Assembly (NCBI GenBank): GCA_033675545.1
Contig: JAWDGP010006193.1
Span: forward strand, 1-64,000
Reading direction: 5' to 3'
DNA length: 64,000 nucleotides
Origin: Elysia crispata
Taxonomy: Eukaryota; Mollusca; Gastropoda; Plakobranchidae
The first letter of the stretch is position 1. Each line of letters opens with the position of its first letter. The notes below the pieces were generated by a model. It was not told where the DNA came from. It searched no databases and saw nothing but the letters and a program-made list of their open reading frames with translations. Both the position numbers and the translations under genes were made by a program. Below, piece after piece: positions 1-12,064 of this stretch.

Positions 1-169
1 TGAGCGCTGTTCTACATAAAATTATGTATAGACAACCACTGCCATAAGTACAGCAAAGATTGCAAATATAACATCTCACTCCAGTTCTATAACATTTTCA
101 AAGCTGGAAAGTTCAAAGGACTCAAATCACACATAGTGGAAAAAAAACATAATACGAAGGAATGTATTC

Positions 170-1075
170 ACAGACAACACCTTGCAGACATGAAATTTGC
201 TTGAAAAGAAAGACATGAATATTAGAAGGTAAACATGTAAGTTTCACATGTACATAAGGTGTAAGCTGACTACCTTTGATTGGTCTACAAACGTAGCCCA
301 AAATTTGTTTTGACCTGCAAAGACTTAAAGAAGGAACAAATGATTTTTTCCCTCTCTTTATTTTTTGAGAAAATCCAAAAAAAAAAAAAAATGATTTTTG
401 TGAAAGATGAAGTTTGTTTTAAGCTGAGAGGATAAGAAAAGAGATGACATGAAAGATTGAAAAACCTGTCTGTCCTACTGGAGAAAACGAAGAAAAACAC
501 ACACAAAAAAAAAATAATAATAATGCAATGATGTCACAAAGCTGCTTGAATATATATATATATATATTCTCTCTTTCTCTCTCTCTCTCTCTTTCGTTCT
601 AATGCTCTTTGAAATTTGAAGTAAAAAAAAAGCAGAAAATACATCACTACATGGCGACTTACATAAAGATACATGTAAGTAAAATAAAGATAATACTGTA
701 CTCGCAGACAACACTTTGCAGACATGAAATTTGGTTGAAAAGAAAGACATGAATTTAAGAAGGTAAACATGTTAGTCTCACTTGTACATGGGGTGTTAGC
801 TGACTACCTTTGATTGATCTACAAACGTAGCCCAAAATTTGTCTTGACCTTCAAAGACTTAAAGCAAGAAGAAATGATTTTTTTCCCTCTCTTAATTTTT
901 TGAGAAAATCCAAAAGAAAAATGATTTTTGTGAAAGATGAAGTTTGTTTTGAGCTGAGAGGATAAGAAAAGAGATGACATGAAAGATTGAAAAACCTGTC
1001 TGTCCTACTGAAGAAAACGAAGAAAAACACACACACAAAAAAATAACAATAATGCCTTGATGTCACAAGGCTGCT
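170..1075. repeat. Tandem pair of about 370-bp diverged repeats
   Basis: Two direct copies, about 170-540 and 707-1075, share a long run of sequence. Each has the 'cttgcagacatgaaattt' start, the 'tagcccaaaatttg' and 'gagaggataagaaaagagat' segments, and a final A/C-rich stretch. Between them are an (AT)n run (551-568), a short CT run and unique sequence. A third, more diverged relative is seen at 35920-36210. No coding sense was found; the apparent frames are T-rich strings. This looks like a dispersed repeat family, class unknown. Confidence 0.75.
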
Positions 1076-1423
1076 TGAATTGAACCAACAGAAGGTCTCA
1101 GCACTTTTTCTATGACATCAAAAGCAATGATCACATGAATTTAAAGTAGTTTAAAATTCTTGAGAAAAGAAGATCAACTTACACATCAAGGGCAAAACTA
1201 GGTGTTGCATCACTCTTCAAAACTCAGTAGATGGTAAGGATTCTCTCTCAAAGGCACATTGTCTCAAGTTGCTTAGTCTGTGGCTGCTGATCTTCTCAAA
1301 ATGAATAGGTTGAAGATCTCTGTCAGATTATCACTGAAGATGTTGAGAGGAACATATCTATGAATAGAAAGGAACGAGTTACACAGAGAAGGGATAGGGA
1401 AGAAAAGAAGGGGATATATATAT
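1076..1423. other. No feature seen
   Basis: Unique-looking AT-rich sequence between the duplicated block and the first GA array. I see no open frame of note, RNA gene or transposon end. Confidence 0.5.
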
Positions 1424-2118
<695 letters not shown>

Positions 2119-2120
<2 letters not shown>

Positions 2121-2840
2121 GTATGGTATCCTGACAAAAAAAACGAAACACCAGCTTTACTCACTATTATCATATGAAGAAATAAGAATGATCTTTCGTT
2201 GGAAATAACGGTGAGCTGTGGGTGTAAAGATAGAGAGAAGAAATTTTTTTTATACACATGAATGATAAAATAAACACCAATATCATGGATAGTTTGAAGT
2301 ACAATACAAATCTCAAAATTGGAATTGAAATGTATAAAAATTTATATTAATAATAATGGAAAAATATCGTACTCAGCGTAGAATTATATTTTTACCATTT
2401 CTTTTGCACGTCCAACCTTCAACAAAAGTTTGCCTGTCCAAGGACAGAATTTGTGGGGGACCACATGAATGTATTTATAATGTATACAGAATTCCCTAAA
2501 TTTACGGACAATTCTCTTTCCTGTACAGTGGAACCCATTTTTAACACCTCGAATAGCGAAAACCATTGCTATAACCACAGAGCTAAATAACACCTTTTTT
2601 TCCTATATTCAATTTATTTCTGCAAAATTGACACCGCTTCCCAACCTGTAAAAACTGGAAAGAAAGCACCAAAACTTTTAATAGAAAAAAATCCTTAGCA
2701 TTTTGCCCTGCCTGCATTGTAACAGTACAAGCGAACAAGCAATGCAGGCTTTCCTGCTTTTCTCCACAGTCTGCATGTATATGAAAATATGTATTTATTT
2801 CCATAAGAGGCAGAATAAAAAAAAACAAAGGAAAGTGTAA
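2119..2840. other. No firm feature; possible transposon terminus
   Basis: AT-rich sequence. At 2525-2565 a 'cagtggaaccc' start preceded by TA resembles the outer end of pogo/Tigger elements, but no partner end was found. A minus-strand frame at 2384-2593 has two Cys-containing motifs but matches nothing I recognise. Confidence 0.3.
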
Positions 2841-2844
2841 TTGC

Positions 2845-3646
2845 TTCTTGGGTGAGGCCATGCCCTTGATGGTTCAAATACTGCACTGTGATGGCCTCTG
2901 GATCTTCAACCGAATCTTGGCTTGACAATCTAGTTTGAGGGACCTGTGAAAGTGATGAAGAGTATGTAGTTATGTATCTATAGATAGAGTTGAATGCTAC
3001 AAAGTTCATTTAGTGTATAGCATCAAGCCACATGGTAGGCAGTGGCCAACATCTAAAGAAAAATAACTTTGGCTTATAAAATCTGAAACCTCAAAATAAA
3101 TGATTGATTGGCAAATCTAGATCTAGAGTAAATTAAAATATTTGTCCTATGAACTGCAAAATGTTTCAGATCAGTACTCTGACAATGCCTTTCAATAAGG
3201 CTTTTGGTGCCCTCATGCCAAATTTTCCATTCTGTTACAGATCTAGAATCTAGATCTAGATCTACTCCAAGGGGCAGGGAAGGATTTAAAAATCTAGGCT
3301 TAGGATAACTCACCCCTTATCTTTAACCAACCACTCAAATCTAAAATCAGATCGTCTAGATCTGGATATAAGACCTATCTATATTTAACTCTAGATCTCA
3401 TTAGCACAATTGATGGGACTTACCTTTGGCATGGGCGCTGACCCGTCGAGGAGCTGGTGTGTTTGGACGGGGAGTGCTTGCACACAAAGAGAATGCTTTT
3501 ATATTTTAGGTACTTCAGTATTAGTTCTTTCACTGACTCACTCGACCTTTTCACAAATAGACTGTGAGTGCCACTGAAAATGATTTAAGGGCTGCCTCAA
3601 ACTCTTCATACGTTTTGAACACACGTCCTCTCTCCATTTTGAACAT
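2845..3646 (-). pseudogene. ZSWIM/FAR1-like N-terminal domain, two exons, frame-disrupted
   Basis: Minus-strand relic of the N-terminal domain seen in ZSWIM1/3-type proteins, which is related to FAR1 and MULE transposase DNA-binding regions. Exon A (3646-3424) reads MERGRVFKTYEEFEAALKSF from the second Met, then after a one-base shift near 3560 reads LFVKRSSESVKELILKYLKY and a CKH motif. It ends at a perfect GTAAGT donor. Exon B follows a TTTCACAG acceptor at 2944 and continues in phase with RSLKLDCQAKIRLKIQ. After a second shift near 2903 it gives a YLNHQGHG segment in place of the family's EHNH motif. The splice phase agreement supports a real former gene. The two frameshifts, with no downstream SWIM or transposase part seen, suggest a pseudogene. 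It could instead be a MULE-type transposon remnant. Confidence 0.6.
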
Positions 3647-3715
3647 TGGTGGAAAGGAAGTGAAATCTGAGTCAAACACGAATTTTGTAACGTCACCTTA
3701 CGTCCGTGTCCGTTC

Positions 3716-3785
3716 AGACCAGTACCAATTATCTAGGAGGCCTGTTCATAGGTTATGTAATATTATTCAGATGGGCCGGTCTACG
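3716..3785 (-). repeat. Dispersed repeat copy, inverted relative to 6203-6275
   Basis: The minus strand here (CCCATCTGAATAATATTACA...GAACAGGCCTCCTAGA) matches the plus strand at 6203-6275 over about 70 bp with few differences. The pair is inverted and flanks the CT arrays and the THAP-like relic. Class unknown. Confidence 0.65.
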
Positions 3786-3807
3786 GGGTGCTAGCAATGT
3801 GCTCCCT

Positions 3808-3881
<74 letters not shown>

Positions 3882-3917
3882 CTCTCATCTTTAGCTTAAT
3901 CCGACTCATACCTCCCG

Positions 3918-3949
<32 letters not shown>

Positions 3950-3976
3950 ATCTTTAGCTTAATCCGACTCTTAACC

Positions 3977-4050
<74 letters not shown>

Positions 4051-4282
4051 TCTCTCTCTCCCTCCCTACCTCTTCATCATAACTTCTAAGTACATGTAGG
4101 CTATACATTCAAATACTTAGAAACTCAAATGCACATGTACACCTTTTCGAGATTTGATAATACAGTGGTACGGTACATCAAATACCGGCACTGGAGTGAC
4201 ACACTAAGAACACGTACATCAGATAATGAGGAGAGTTTTTAATTGTATCAAGTCAGAAGAAGCAAATGAAGAGAGAGGGAAA

Positions 4283-4338
<56 letters not shown>

Positions 4339-4607
4339 GAGGGGGGACAGAGATTATAATTTTGTAAAATTCGACCAAGGAACAAAAACAAACATAGTAG
4401 GTACGTAGAATCTTAGAGCAAGAGATAAAATAATGAATGAGAGAGAGAGAGAGAATGGGTGAAAGAGATACAGACAGCCAGAGGTCTATTTGTGTGGAAA
4501 AGGGGGGTGCTAGATATGGTAATAGGTACTAGCCATGTGCGCTTTATATCTGGCCTTCTCTCGTTCTTTCATCTCTCTAGCTCAATCCGACTCTTAACTC
4601 TTCCGGG

Positions 4608-4669
<62 letters not shown>

Positions 4670-4935
4670 GCACGCACTCTCCCTTCTTATCATAATTTCT
4701 ATTACATTCAAATATTTACACTTTGAAACTCAGATCCACATGTACACCTTTTCGAGACTTGATAACACAGTGTTACAGTAGGCTACATTAAATAAAGGCA
4801 CTGGAGTGACATGTCAAGAGCAAAACAAGGAATGACAAAATTTGAAAGACAAAAAAAGATATAGTGATATTTAGAGTGACAGAGATATAGACAGAAGTCT
4901 ATGTGTATGTGGGAGGGGGGGTGGTCAGAATAATG
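3786..4935. repeat. CT/GA arrays inside an approximate 600-bp tandem duplication
   Basis: CT arrays lie at about 3806-3885, 3920-3949, 3979-4062 and 4610-4667, with a GA array at 4288-4335. The segment 'agcttaatccgactcttaac' or a close form precedes arrays three times (about 3892, 3956, 4580). The segment containing 'cggcactggagtgacac' occurs at about 4185 and again, altered, at 4797. The 'gatacagacagccagaggtct' segment near 4468 recurs altered near 4880. Together these show a tandem duplication of a mixed unit. No gene. Confidence 0.75.
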
Positions 4936-4947
4936 GGCAGTACTAAC

Positions 4948-5664
4948 CTGTTCCAGTGTAAAAATAAAGGACAACTTCTAGCTGATCCCATTGATTCACA
5001 GTTTTACATGGGAAATTTGGGTGTGTTACCAATTTAAAACCGTTGTAGTCTTCAAATTGAATTACAGTCACTCCTGCATCTCTAAGTCTAATATGGAAGT
5101 ATATAACATATTCATGCATACAACCACCGCGACTGAAGCTGGCAAGTGCTTGTTCTGTTCTATCTGCATTACAAGCACTGAGTACATAGAGGAGCAAACT
5201 TTCTTGAAGGGCTTCCTTAACAGTGTCACAGTTAAAGTTATTTTTTACTATGAATGTATCCAGTTCGTCAATTTCTCTGACTTTGTTTTCACTGACAGCT
5301 TTTTTTTTTTTGGTAGGGCGAGGAGTTTTTGGATGAGCATGTGATATGGATGGTGAAGGTATCTCACCAAAGTTAATAGGAGGATGCATAGAGATTATAA
5401 ATATTATCTTCCTCTTCGAATGTGAGGAGTATCAGAGAGCCAGTGTCGATTACATACTTCAATATGTTCAGTCACTTTCTCAACTTTGTTTGGGAGACTC
5501 GAAACCCATTTATGACATTCAGTTGGGTCCTTCGGAAAACCATAATTATAAAATAACCGTTTCACTTTCTTTCCCCTTCTGACTGGCATAGTCGCTCTTA
5601 CAGTTTGTAACAGTGCACTTTCTTCCCCTAAACAGTAAACAGTTAAGGAAATTGATAATGACAC
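4948..5664 (-). pseudogene. THAP-like domain protein fragment with a frameshift
   Basis: Two adjacent minus-strand frames join as one protein-like region. The first (5664-5404) carries YNYGFPKDPTECHKW, then LPNKVEKVTEHIEVCNRHW, which fits the second half of a THAP zinc-finger: the FPKD box, the invariant Trp and a C-x2-H pair. The first Cys pair of a full THAP finger is not visible. After an apparent shift near 5400 the second frame (down to 4948) runs through a PKTPRPTKKKK basic-proline linker and about 100 further residues that look like real protein (including DELDTF and NQWDQLE). It ends at a CAG|GTTAGT donor in phase 1. THAP domains bind DNA and occur in P-element transposases and their host derivatives. 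I cannot tell a host exon from a transposon relic. Confidence 0.5.
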
Positions 5665-6660
5665 CGATACACCATATAATGAAATATGAAACTTAAGGTT
5701 AAAGTATTAAGGGCACTTTGAGTATCAGAGATTTTAGTTAAAAGGCTTTTAAAAAACTTTGGCTCCCACTTCAGCACACCTTCTCTCTATAAAGTGATAT
5801 CGCAGAGACCATAAAGGGAAAAGCTAATTAAACTTAAAGCATATTTAGATGAACTTAACATGTATAATTGTTTATCAGTCTATACATATATATTTATATT
5901 ACATTGTATGATGTTTGGTGCCACGGGTCATACTCTATCAGTGTGCACACATTTAGAGGAAAATCTACACCAAATCACAAAAAAAGTATTCTTGGAATGT
6001 TCCACATTGAAAGCATCTGTTAGAACAAGGTGCAATCCAAGGGCGAATAACAAAGAATAAGATAAGAAATATAATCCAAGGAAGAATGAATGTAATCCAA
6101 TAACAAAATGGCAGGAGAGTCCAGTGAAAACACAGTGTGTACTGCTAAGCATGCTATAATCAACTGTTCAAACCTCGCGCAGGTGATTGATAACTAACCA
6201 GATGATGGCCCATCTGAATAATGTTACGTAACCTTGTGAACAGGCCTCCTAGACAGATGGTACTGCTATAAACACATTGTTTGTATATTTTGAACCATGT
6301 GATGGACAATAATAGCACAGCCTCCATGATTTCTGAAAACCACGTGATAGCTATAAAAAGATTTTGCGGGTGCCTATTAGTCGTTTTCTCTTTGTCAAGC
6401 TGTGTTTACACTTACAAGTAGTAGTTCGCACATTAACTTTTTCTTTTTTTTTTTTTTCTTGAGGGGGGTGGGGATAGATCTCTTTGCATTCCTGAAGCGG
6501 GAACTTGCTTACAGCGGGATTTTTCTCCTGGAACTAAAATTTCCGTTATAGTCATGTTTTATTTATTTTGAGCACATCACTAGAGTGGTCTCGCTTATTG
6601 AATCTCCATAAGCTATAGCTTATCACTGTCTGCCTCTGGCCTTACACTTCGTTTCTGTCT
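5665..6660. other. No gene seen; one dispersed repeat copy
   Basis: Apart from the 6203-6275 inverted partner of 3716-3785 and T/G-rich runs near 6440-6475, nothing recognisable was found. Confidence 0.5.
6203..6275 (+). repeat. Dispersed repeat copy, inverted partner of 3716-3785
   Basis: Plus-strand 'cccatctgaataatgtta' through 'gaacaggcctcctagaca' matches the minus strand at 3716-3785. It lies about 540 bp upstream of the THAP-like relic's first Met. Confidence 0.65.
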
Positions 6661-6858
<198 letters not shown>

Positions 6859-7049
6859 TTTTCTGTTTCTCTTTCTCGCTTCCTAGCTTCCAATGGATTC
6901 AGAGATACACAGAGTGAAATGGGCAAATTTCTTTCTTCTGTTGTTAAAGTCAGGCTCATTTTTTTCTTTGAAGTAGTGAAACATGATAAAACAAAAAATA
7001 TTATCGGCGATACAGTGTTGATAATGTCCATGCTTGTGAAGACAGTTTT

Positions 7050-7050
<1 letters not shown>

Positions 7051-7118
<68 letters not shown>

Positions 7119-7200
7119 TTCATCATCATTATCATAATCATCATCATCATCATCATTATCACCATCATCATCATTATCATCACCATAATCAATGTAATGA
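7051..7200 (+). repeat. (TCA)n trinucleotide array
   Basis: An almost perfect TCA tract (7051-7118) is followed by interrupted TCA/TTA copies to 7195. The minus-strand frame over it encodes poly-Asp joined to an Arg-Glu string from the neighbouring GA tract. I treat that as an artefact, because neither part is flanked by recognisable coding sequence. Confidence 0.9.
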
Positions 7201-7717
7201 TCGTCTTCATCCTCAAAATCAGTATCTTTTTCGTCGTTCTCTACACTCCTGGCCCTTTCTTTACTTCCATAGACTTTACACTGGAGTCTGGATAAATACC
7301 TCAGGACCAAAAAAGTTAGTTGACTGTAGGCAAAAGTTGGCTTTAAATATTGCAATTTAATTTGTAAAGAAATACAAAATAGTGCTGGCAAACAAAGTTG
7401 ACTTGAAGCAAAAGTTTCCCTTAGGTGTTGACTGTATATGGACTCCTCTGTACTTTTAGTAATACTTTCTCGTTAGCCAGGCTTTCCTCTTTTTATTCAA
7501 CTGATTTCTCATCTTTGAATCATTTTCTCACTCCTGTAACTCCATTGCGCCCCTATGGTTCCAAGTAAAAAAAAAAGCAGTTGGAATTCTTTTGTAAGAT
7601 TACTCGTCATCTTTAAGAAAGAGCAGATTTTTTTTTACGAATTCTCGGGCGAGTTACAAAATGCATGTCTCCTTTTCTCCTCTTTATTCTCCTTTTTTAT
7701 TTTTCTTAATCACTTTT

Positions 7718-7720
<3 letters not shown>
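7201..7720. other. No feature seen
   Basis: AT-rich unique-looking sequence between microsatellites. A segment at 7280-7440 contains the weak internal repeat 'gttgactg/gttgactt', without further structure. Confidence 0.4.

Positions 7721-7792
<72 letters not shown>
7721..7792 (+). repeat. (CT)n microsatellite
   Basis: Pure CT tract of about 70 bp, followed by a pyrimidine-rich shoulder to about 7860. Confidence 0.95.
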
Positions 7793-7794
<2 letters not shown>

Positions 7795-8374
7795 CTCATT
7801 CTGTCACTCTCCTTCCAGTTCACCTTCTTTCTTGTCATTGGAATTCTTTTCTTTTCCCTTCATCTGCGTCATCCCCACCTCCACCCCCTACCATCTCATT
7901 AACTTGTGCTCCCAGCCCTCCTTTATTACCATGGAATGCAGAATGCACATTTAAAGAAAAAAATTTTAACTATTCATTTTTATTGTAAATTCTGTTGAAG
8001 ATATACAAGTAGAAACATGCTACATCGTTAAGGTTCATTGTTTTACGATTACTTTTTTTTAGATTTAATTGGTTTCATCATTTGGTAAAAGCGTTGTGTC
8101 ATATTGTAAAGTAAATTTTGTTGTAAAAATAAATCAATTGTTATGTAATTGTCATATTTTTTCCGCGTTTGAGGTAGAATTGGTAGCATCAGTTATTGAA
8201 ATATCTGAGAATATTTTTTCATCCAAAAATATGGACTTCCGCGTAAAGAAACGAAAAAAAAAAAAAACCAAAAACACAGAAAAAAGGAAAATAAGGGGAA
8301 GAAGAAACCCGTTTAGAACAGTAGAATATATATAGGCTCAGAAAAATTGAGAGGCAACAGCGACAAAGAGAGCG

Positions 8375-8586
<212 letters not shown>

Positions 8587-8759
8587 AAAGTACTGTTGAA
8601 AGACAAAAAAAATTAAAAAAGAATGCAATCTTCCCCACTAAACATAAAAACAGTACACTACCCCGTTACGGAGATGAGAGTACAAAGTAGATAACTTAAG
8701 GCTATTCCCACCTTCTATCCACCAAAAATATAATTATATATATAAATAGATAAAACAAC

Positions 8760-9978
8760 TAAACAAAAAGAACATTAATTGCTATAAAAAATATATATCT
8801 GCATGTATAAGGGAATTAGGAAGACTAAAGCTAAAAAAACGTTAATGGCTATAAACACATATTTACATGTTTGTGGGGATTAGGGACACTCAAGCTAAAC
8901 CAACGTTAACGACTATCAACAAATATTTACATAGATGTAGGAATTGGGGAGACTCAAGCTAAATGAACGTTATTGACTATAAACGAATATTTAGATGTAT
9001 GTGGTCAATTGGGAGACTCAAGCTAAAACAACGGTAATGGCTATGAACAAATATTTACATACATGTAGGAATTGGGCAGACTCAAGCCAAATCAACGTTA
9101 TTGGCTATAAACGAATATTTACATGTATGTGGACAATTGGGAGACTCAAGCTAAAACAACGGTAATGGCTATCAACAAATATTTACATGTACATGGGAAT
9201 TGGGGGGAGGGGGGGGGGGGACTCAAGATAAAACAACGTTAATGTCTCTCAACAAATATTTACATGTACCTGGGGATTGGGGGGACTCAAGCTAAAACAA
9301 CGTTAATGCCTATCAACAAATATTTACATGTACATGGGAATTGGGGGGAGGGGGGGGCTCAAGCTAAAACAACGTTAATGTCTCTTTACAAATATTTACA
9401 TGTACCTGGGAATTGGGGAGAGATTTGAGCTCTGTAGACACCTAGTGGATATTGGGGAAAGACAAGCTAGCGGACGGAGAGAGACGCCTTATACTCTCTT
9501 TTAACAGGCTAGTCCTGCCCCGCTACCAAAAATCCCTACTGTTGGAATTGGGGAGATTCAAGCTAAAACAACGTTTATGGCTTTAAACAAGTATTTATAT
9601 GCATGTGCGAATTGGGATGATTCAATTTAAAACAACGTTTATGGCTATCAACAAATATTTACATGCATGCAGGAATCGGAGAGACTCAAGCTAAAACAAT
9701 GTTATTGGCTATAAACAAATATTTACATGTATGTCGAAAATTGGGAGACCCGAGCTTAAACAACGTTAATGGCTTTAAACAAGTATTTACATGTACATGG
9801 GAATTGGGGAGACTCAAGCTAAAACAACGTCAATGGCTTTAAACAAGCATTTGCATGCATCTGCGAATTGGGAGGGACTCAAGCTAAAACAACGTTAATG
9901 GCTATCAACAAATAATTACATGCATGTAGGAATTGGGAAGACTCAAGCTAAAACAACGGTATTGGCTATAAACAAACC
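8760..9978 (+). repeat. 64-bp minisatellite, about 18 copies
   Basis: The consensus unit runs 'gggaattggggagactcaag', 'ctaaaacaacgttaatggct', then 'ataaacaaatatttacatgt' plus a short ACATG-type tail. Copies are full length from about 8800 to 9978, with a non-repeat insert of about 115 bp (9425-9540). Alternate copies carry 'gctataaac' or 'gctatcaac' and 'atgtaggaa' or 'atgtggaca', hinting at a two-unit higher order. Two copies near 9205-9225 and 9340-9355 have long G runs. No open frame persists through it. Confidence 0.9.
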
Positions 9979-10211
9979 ATGTTTGAGTTATAGTGATCTA
10001 TTTCTTTAAACTTCTGTGCATACTTAAATTAGAACAGAACATTTTGCTCTCAAAACGCACATACTATTCAGCCTACAGGCCCAAACAACAAAAATATCTA
10101 CCTGCCCTAACTACCAAATGGTTAAATGAAATATCACTCTTACTTATACCGCAAAAGTTTGTCCAAGTCTTAAAAGACTCCGGAGGCAGTGATCATTCCT
10201 AGTCGTTGTTA
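9979..10211. other. Short unique spacer between two tandem arrays
   Basis: An open frame of 69 codons (9993-10202) exists, but it has no recognisable family or flanking splice support. Confidence 0.4.
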
Positions 10212-10712
10212 GGTCTCTATATTGAGGGTGGAGTTTAGGGTGGAGTAAGAGGGAAGAGATTGGCTATGTGGTAGAAAACACTTGAATCGCAACCGATCGC
10301 AGCCTTTCCATCTAAGTACCTACAGACGGTTCTGTAAGGTCTCTATATTGAGGGTGGAGTTTAGGGTGAAATAAGAGGGAAGAGATTGGCCATGTGGTAG
10401 AAAACACTTGAATCGCCACCGATCGCAGCCTTTCCATCTAAGTAGCTACAGACGGTTCTGTAAGTGTAAGGTCTCTATATTGAGGGTGGAGTGTAGGGTG
10501 GAGTAAGAGGGAAGAGATTGGCTATGTGGTAGAACACTTGAATCGTCACCGATCGCAGCCTTTCCATCTAAGTACCTACAGACGGTTCTGTAAAGTCTCT
10601 ATATTGAGGGTGGAGTGTAGGGTGAAATAAGAGGGAAGAGATTGGCCATGTGGTAGAAAACACTTGCATCGCCTCCGATCGCAGCCTTTCCATCTAAGTA
10701 GCTACAGACGGT
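10212..10712 (+). repeat. Four 126-bp tandem units in a two-unit higher-order pattern
   Basis: Units start at 10212, 10338, 10470 and 10594 with 'ggtctctatattgagggtgg' (or agtctct). Units 1 and 3 share 'ggagtaagag', 'ggctatgtgg' and 'agtacctac'. Units 2 and 4 share 'gaaataagag', 'ggccatgtgg' and 'agtagctac'. Units 1-2 have 'gtttagg' and units 3-4 'gtgtagg'. The array is therefore a dimer of about 258 bp that later duplicated as a block. Confidence 0.95.
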
Positions 10713-10899
10713 TCCGGTCGCAGCAGAGAGGTCATTGACTTCAGCACCAATCTGGTAACATTAAACCGACAGACTTCCCTAAATTGGAATTATTTTTTTC
10801 TTCACACCTCATGGGATCTGGATCTCTTCATTTTAGTTCGAAGACGGAAAACTGCTACCTTTTCAGTGTATTACTATCATTGATCACGGTCGGTGGGTC

Positions 10900-10931
10900 T
10901 TCGTCCCTGTCTGTCTCTCTGTATCTCCCTG

Positions 10932-11006
<75 letters not shown>

Positions 11007-11620
11007 CTCTGGCTGATGATTGGGGTAAGATTTTTAAATACGTACCTATCTATCTATCCATCTCCTCGCATGCTAAGACATTTAACCTAAGATCTTTTAA
11101 AACGAGACTATCTATCTATCTTGATCCTGTAACAACTTGTCTGTGTACCTGGCTGGCTTCTTGACACTTTCTCTCATTATTTCCTCATGTCTTTTTCTTC
11201 TGTACATTTGTCTGCTTCTGTCACTTTCTTGTTTCATTGTCTGTGTGCCTCTGCTTCTCTTATTTTGTCTATGTCTATAACTTGTTTCAGCTGCTTGACA
11301 ATGGCAGTCTATCACTTTCCCTCTCTCTATCCGTTTCTCTCTCTTTCTTGAATCTTTGTCTGACACTGTCTTGTGTTCCGTTTCCTGTTAAATCAGTTGT
11401 CTATCTGTTTATCTCTTCCCTTCATCTTTGACTTACTACCTGTCTGTATCTCTCCTTCTTTCTCCTCTTCCGTCCCATCTCCGGCCTTTGTCTTCCCTCT
11501 GGTTCCTTGTCTCTGTCTGTCCTGATCTCCTCTTTTCTCTGCTTCTCTTCCTGTCTGCCAGTTTGAACACCTGCCTCTCACTCCATTTCTCCTACTCATT
11601 TCTGTATATGTTTCCAATCA

Positions 11621-11712
<92 letters not shown>

Positions 11713-11975
11713 CCTCTCTCTCCCTCTCTGTCTGTCTGTCTCTTTTTCCTCCTTTCTTCCACTTTCCAGTCTCTTCTCTTGTTCTATCAGTCTATTCTTA
11801 TCCCTTTAATGTACTCCATTTGTTTCTGTCTCTGTGTCTATTCGTCGGCTGTCTCAGTTCTTGTATCTTGTATGCGTGCCCCGCCCTCCCCCCCTCCCCC
11901 CCCCCCCTTTCCCCTTTTGAGCATCTCCCTGTCTTCTTTCTATCTGACTTTCTTTCTTTTCTCTTGCCTGTTTGC

Positions 11976-12062
<87 letters not shown>

Positions 12063-12064
12063 TA
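10900..12064 (+). repeat. 1.1-kb pyrimidine-rich tract with three CT arrays
   Basis: CT arrays lie at about 10938-11001, 11624-11708 and 11982-12059, within a plus strand that stays C/T-rich throughout, with a C run at 11890-11909. Plus-strand frames are long only because of the Ser-Leu-Pro bias. It may form triplex or unpaired DNA. No gene. Confidence 0.85.

Noticed and set aside
4991-5344. A 117-codon plus-strand frame
   Set aside because: Antisense shadow of the THAP-like fragment, which has recognisable motifs and a splice donor on the minus strand.
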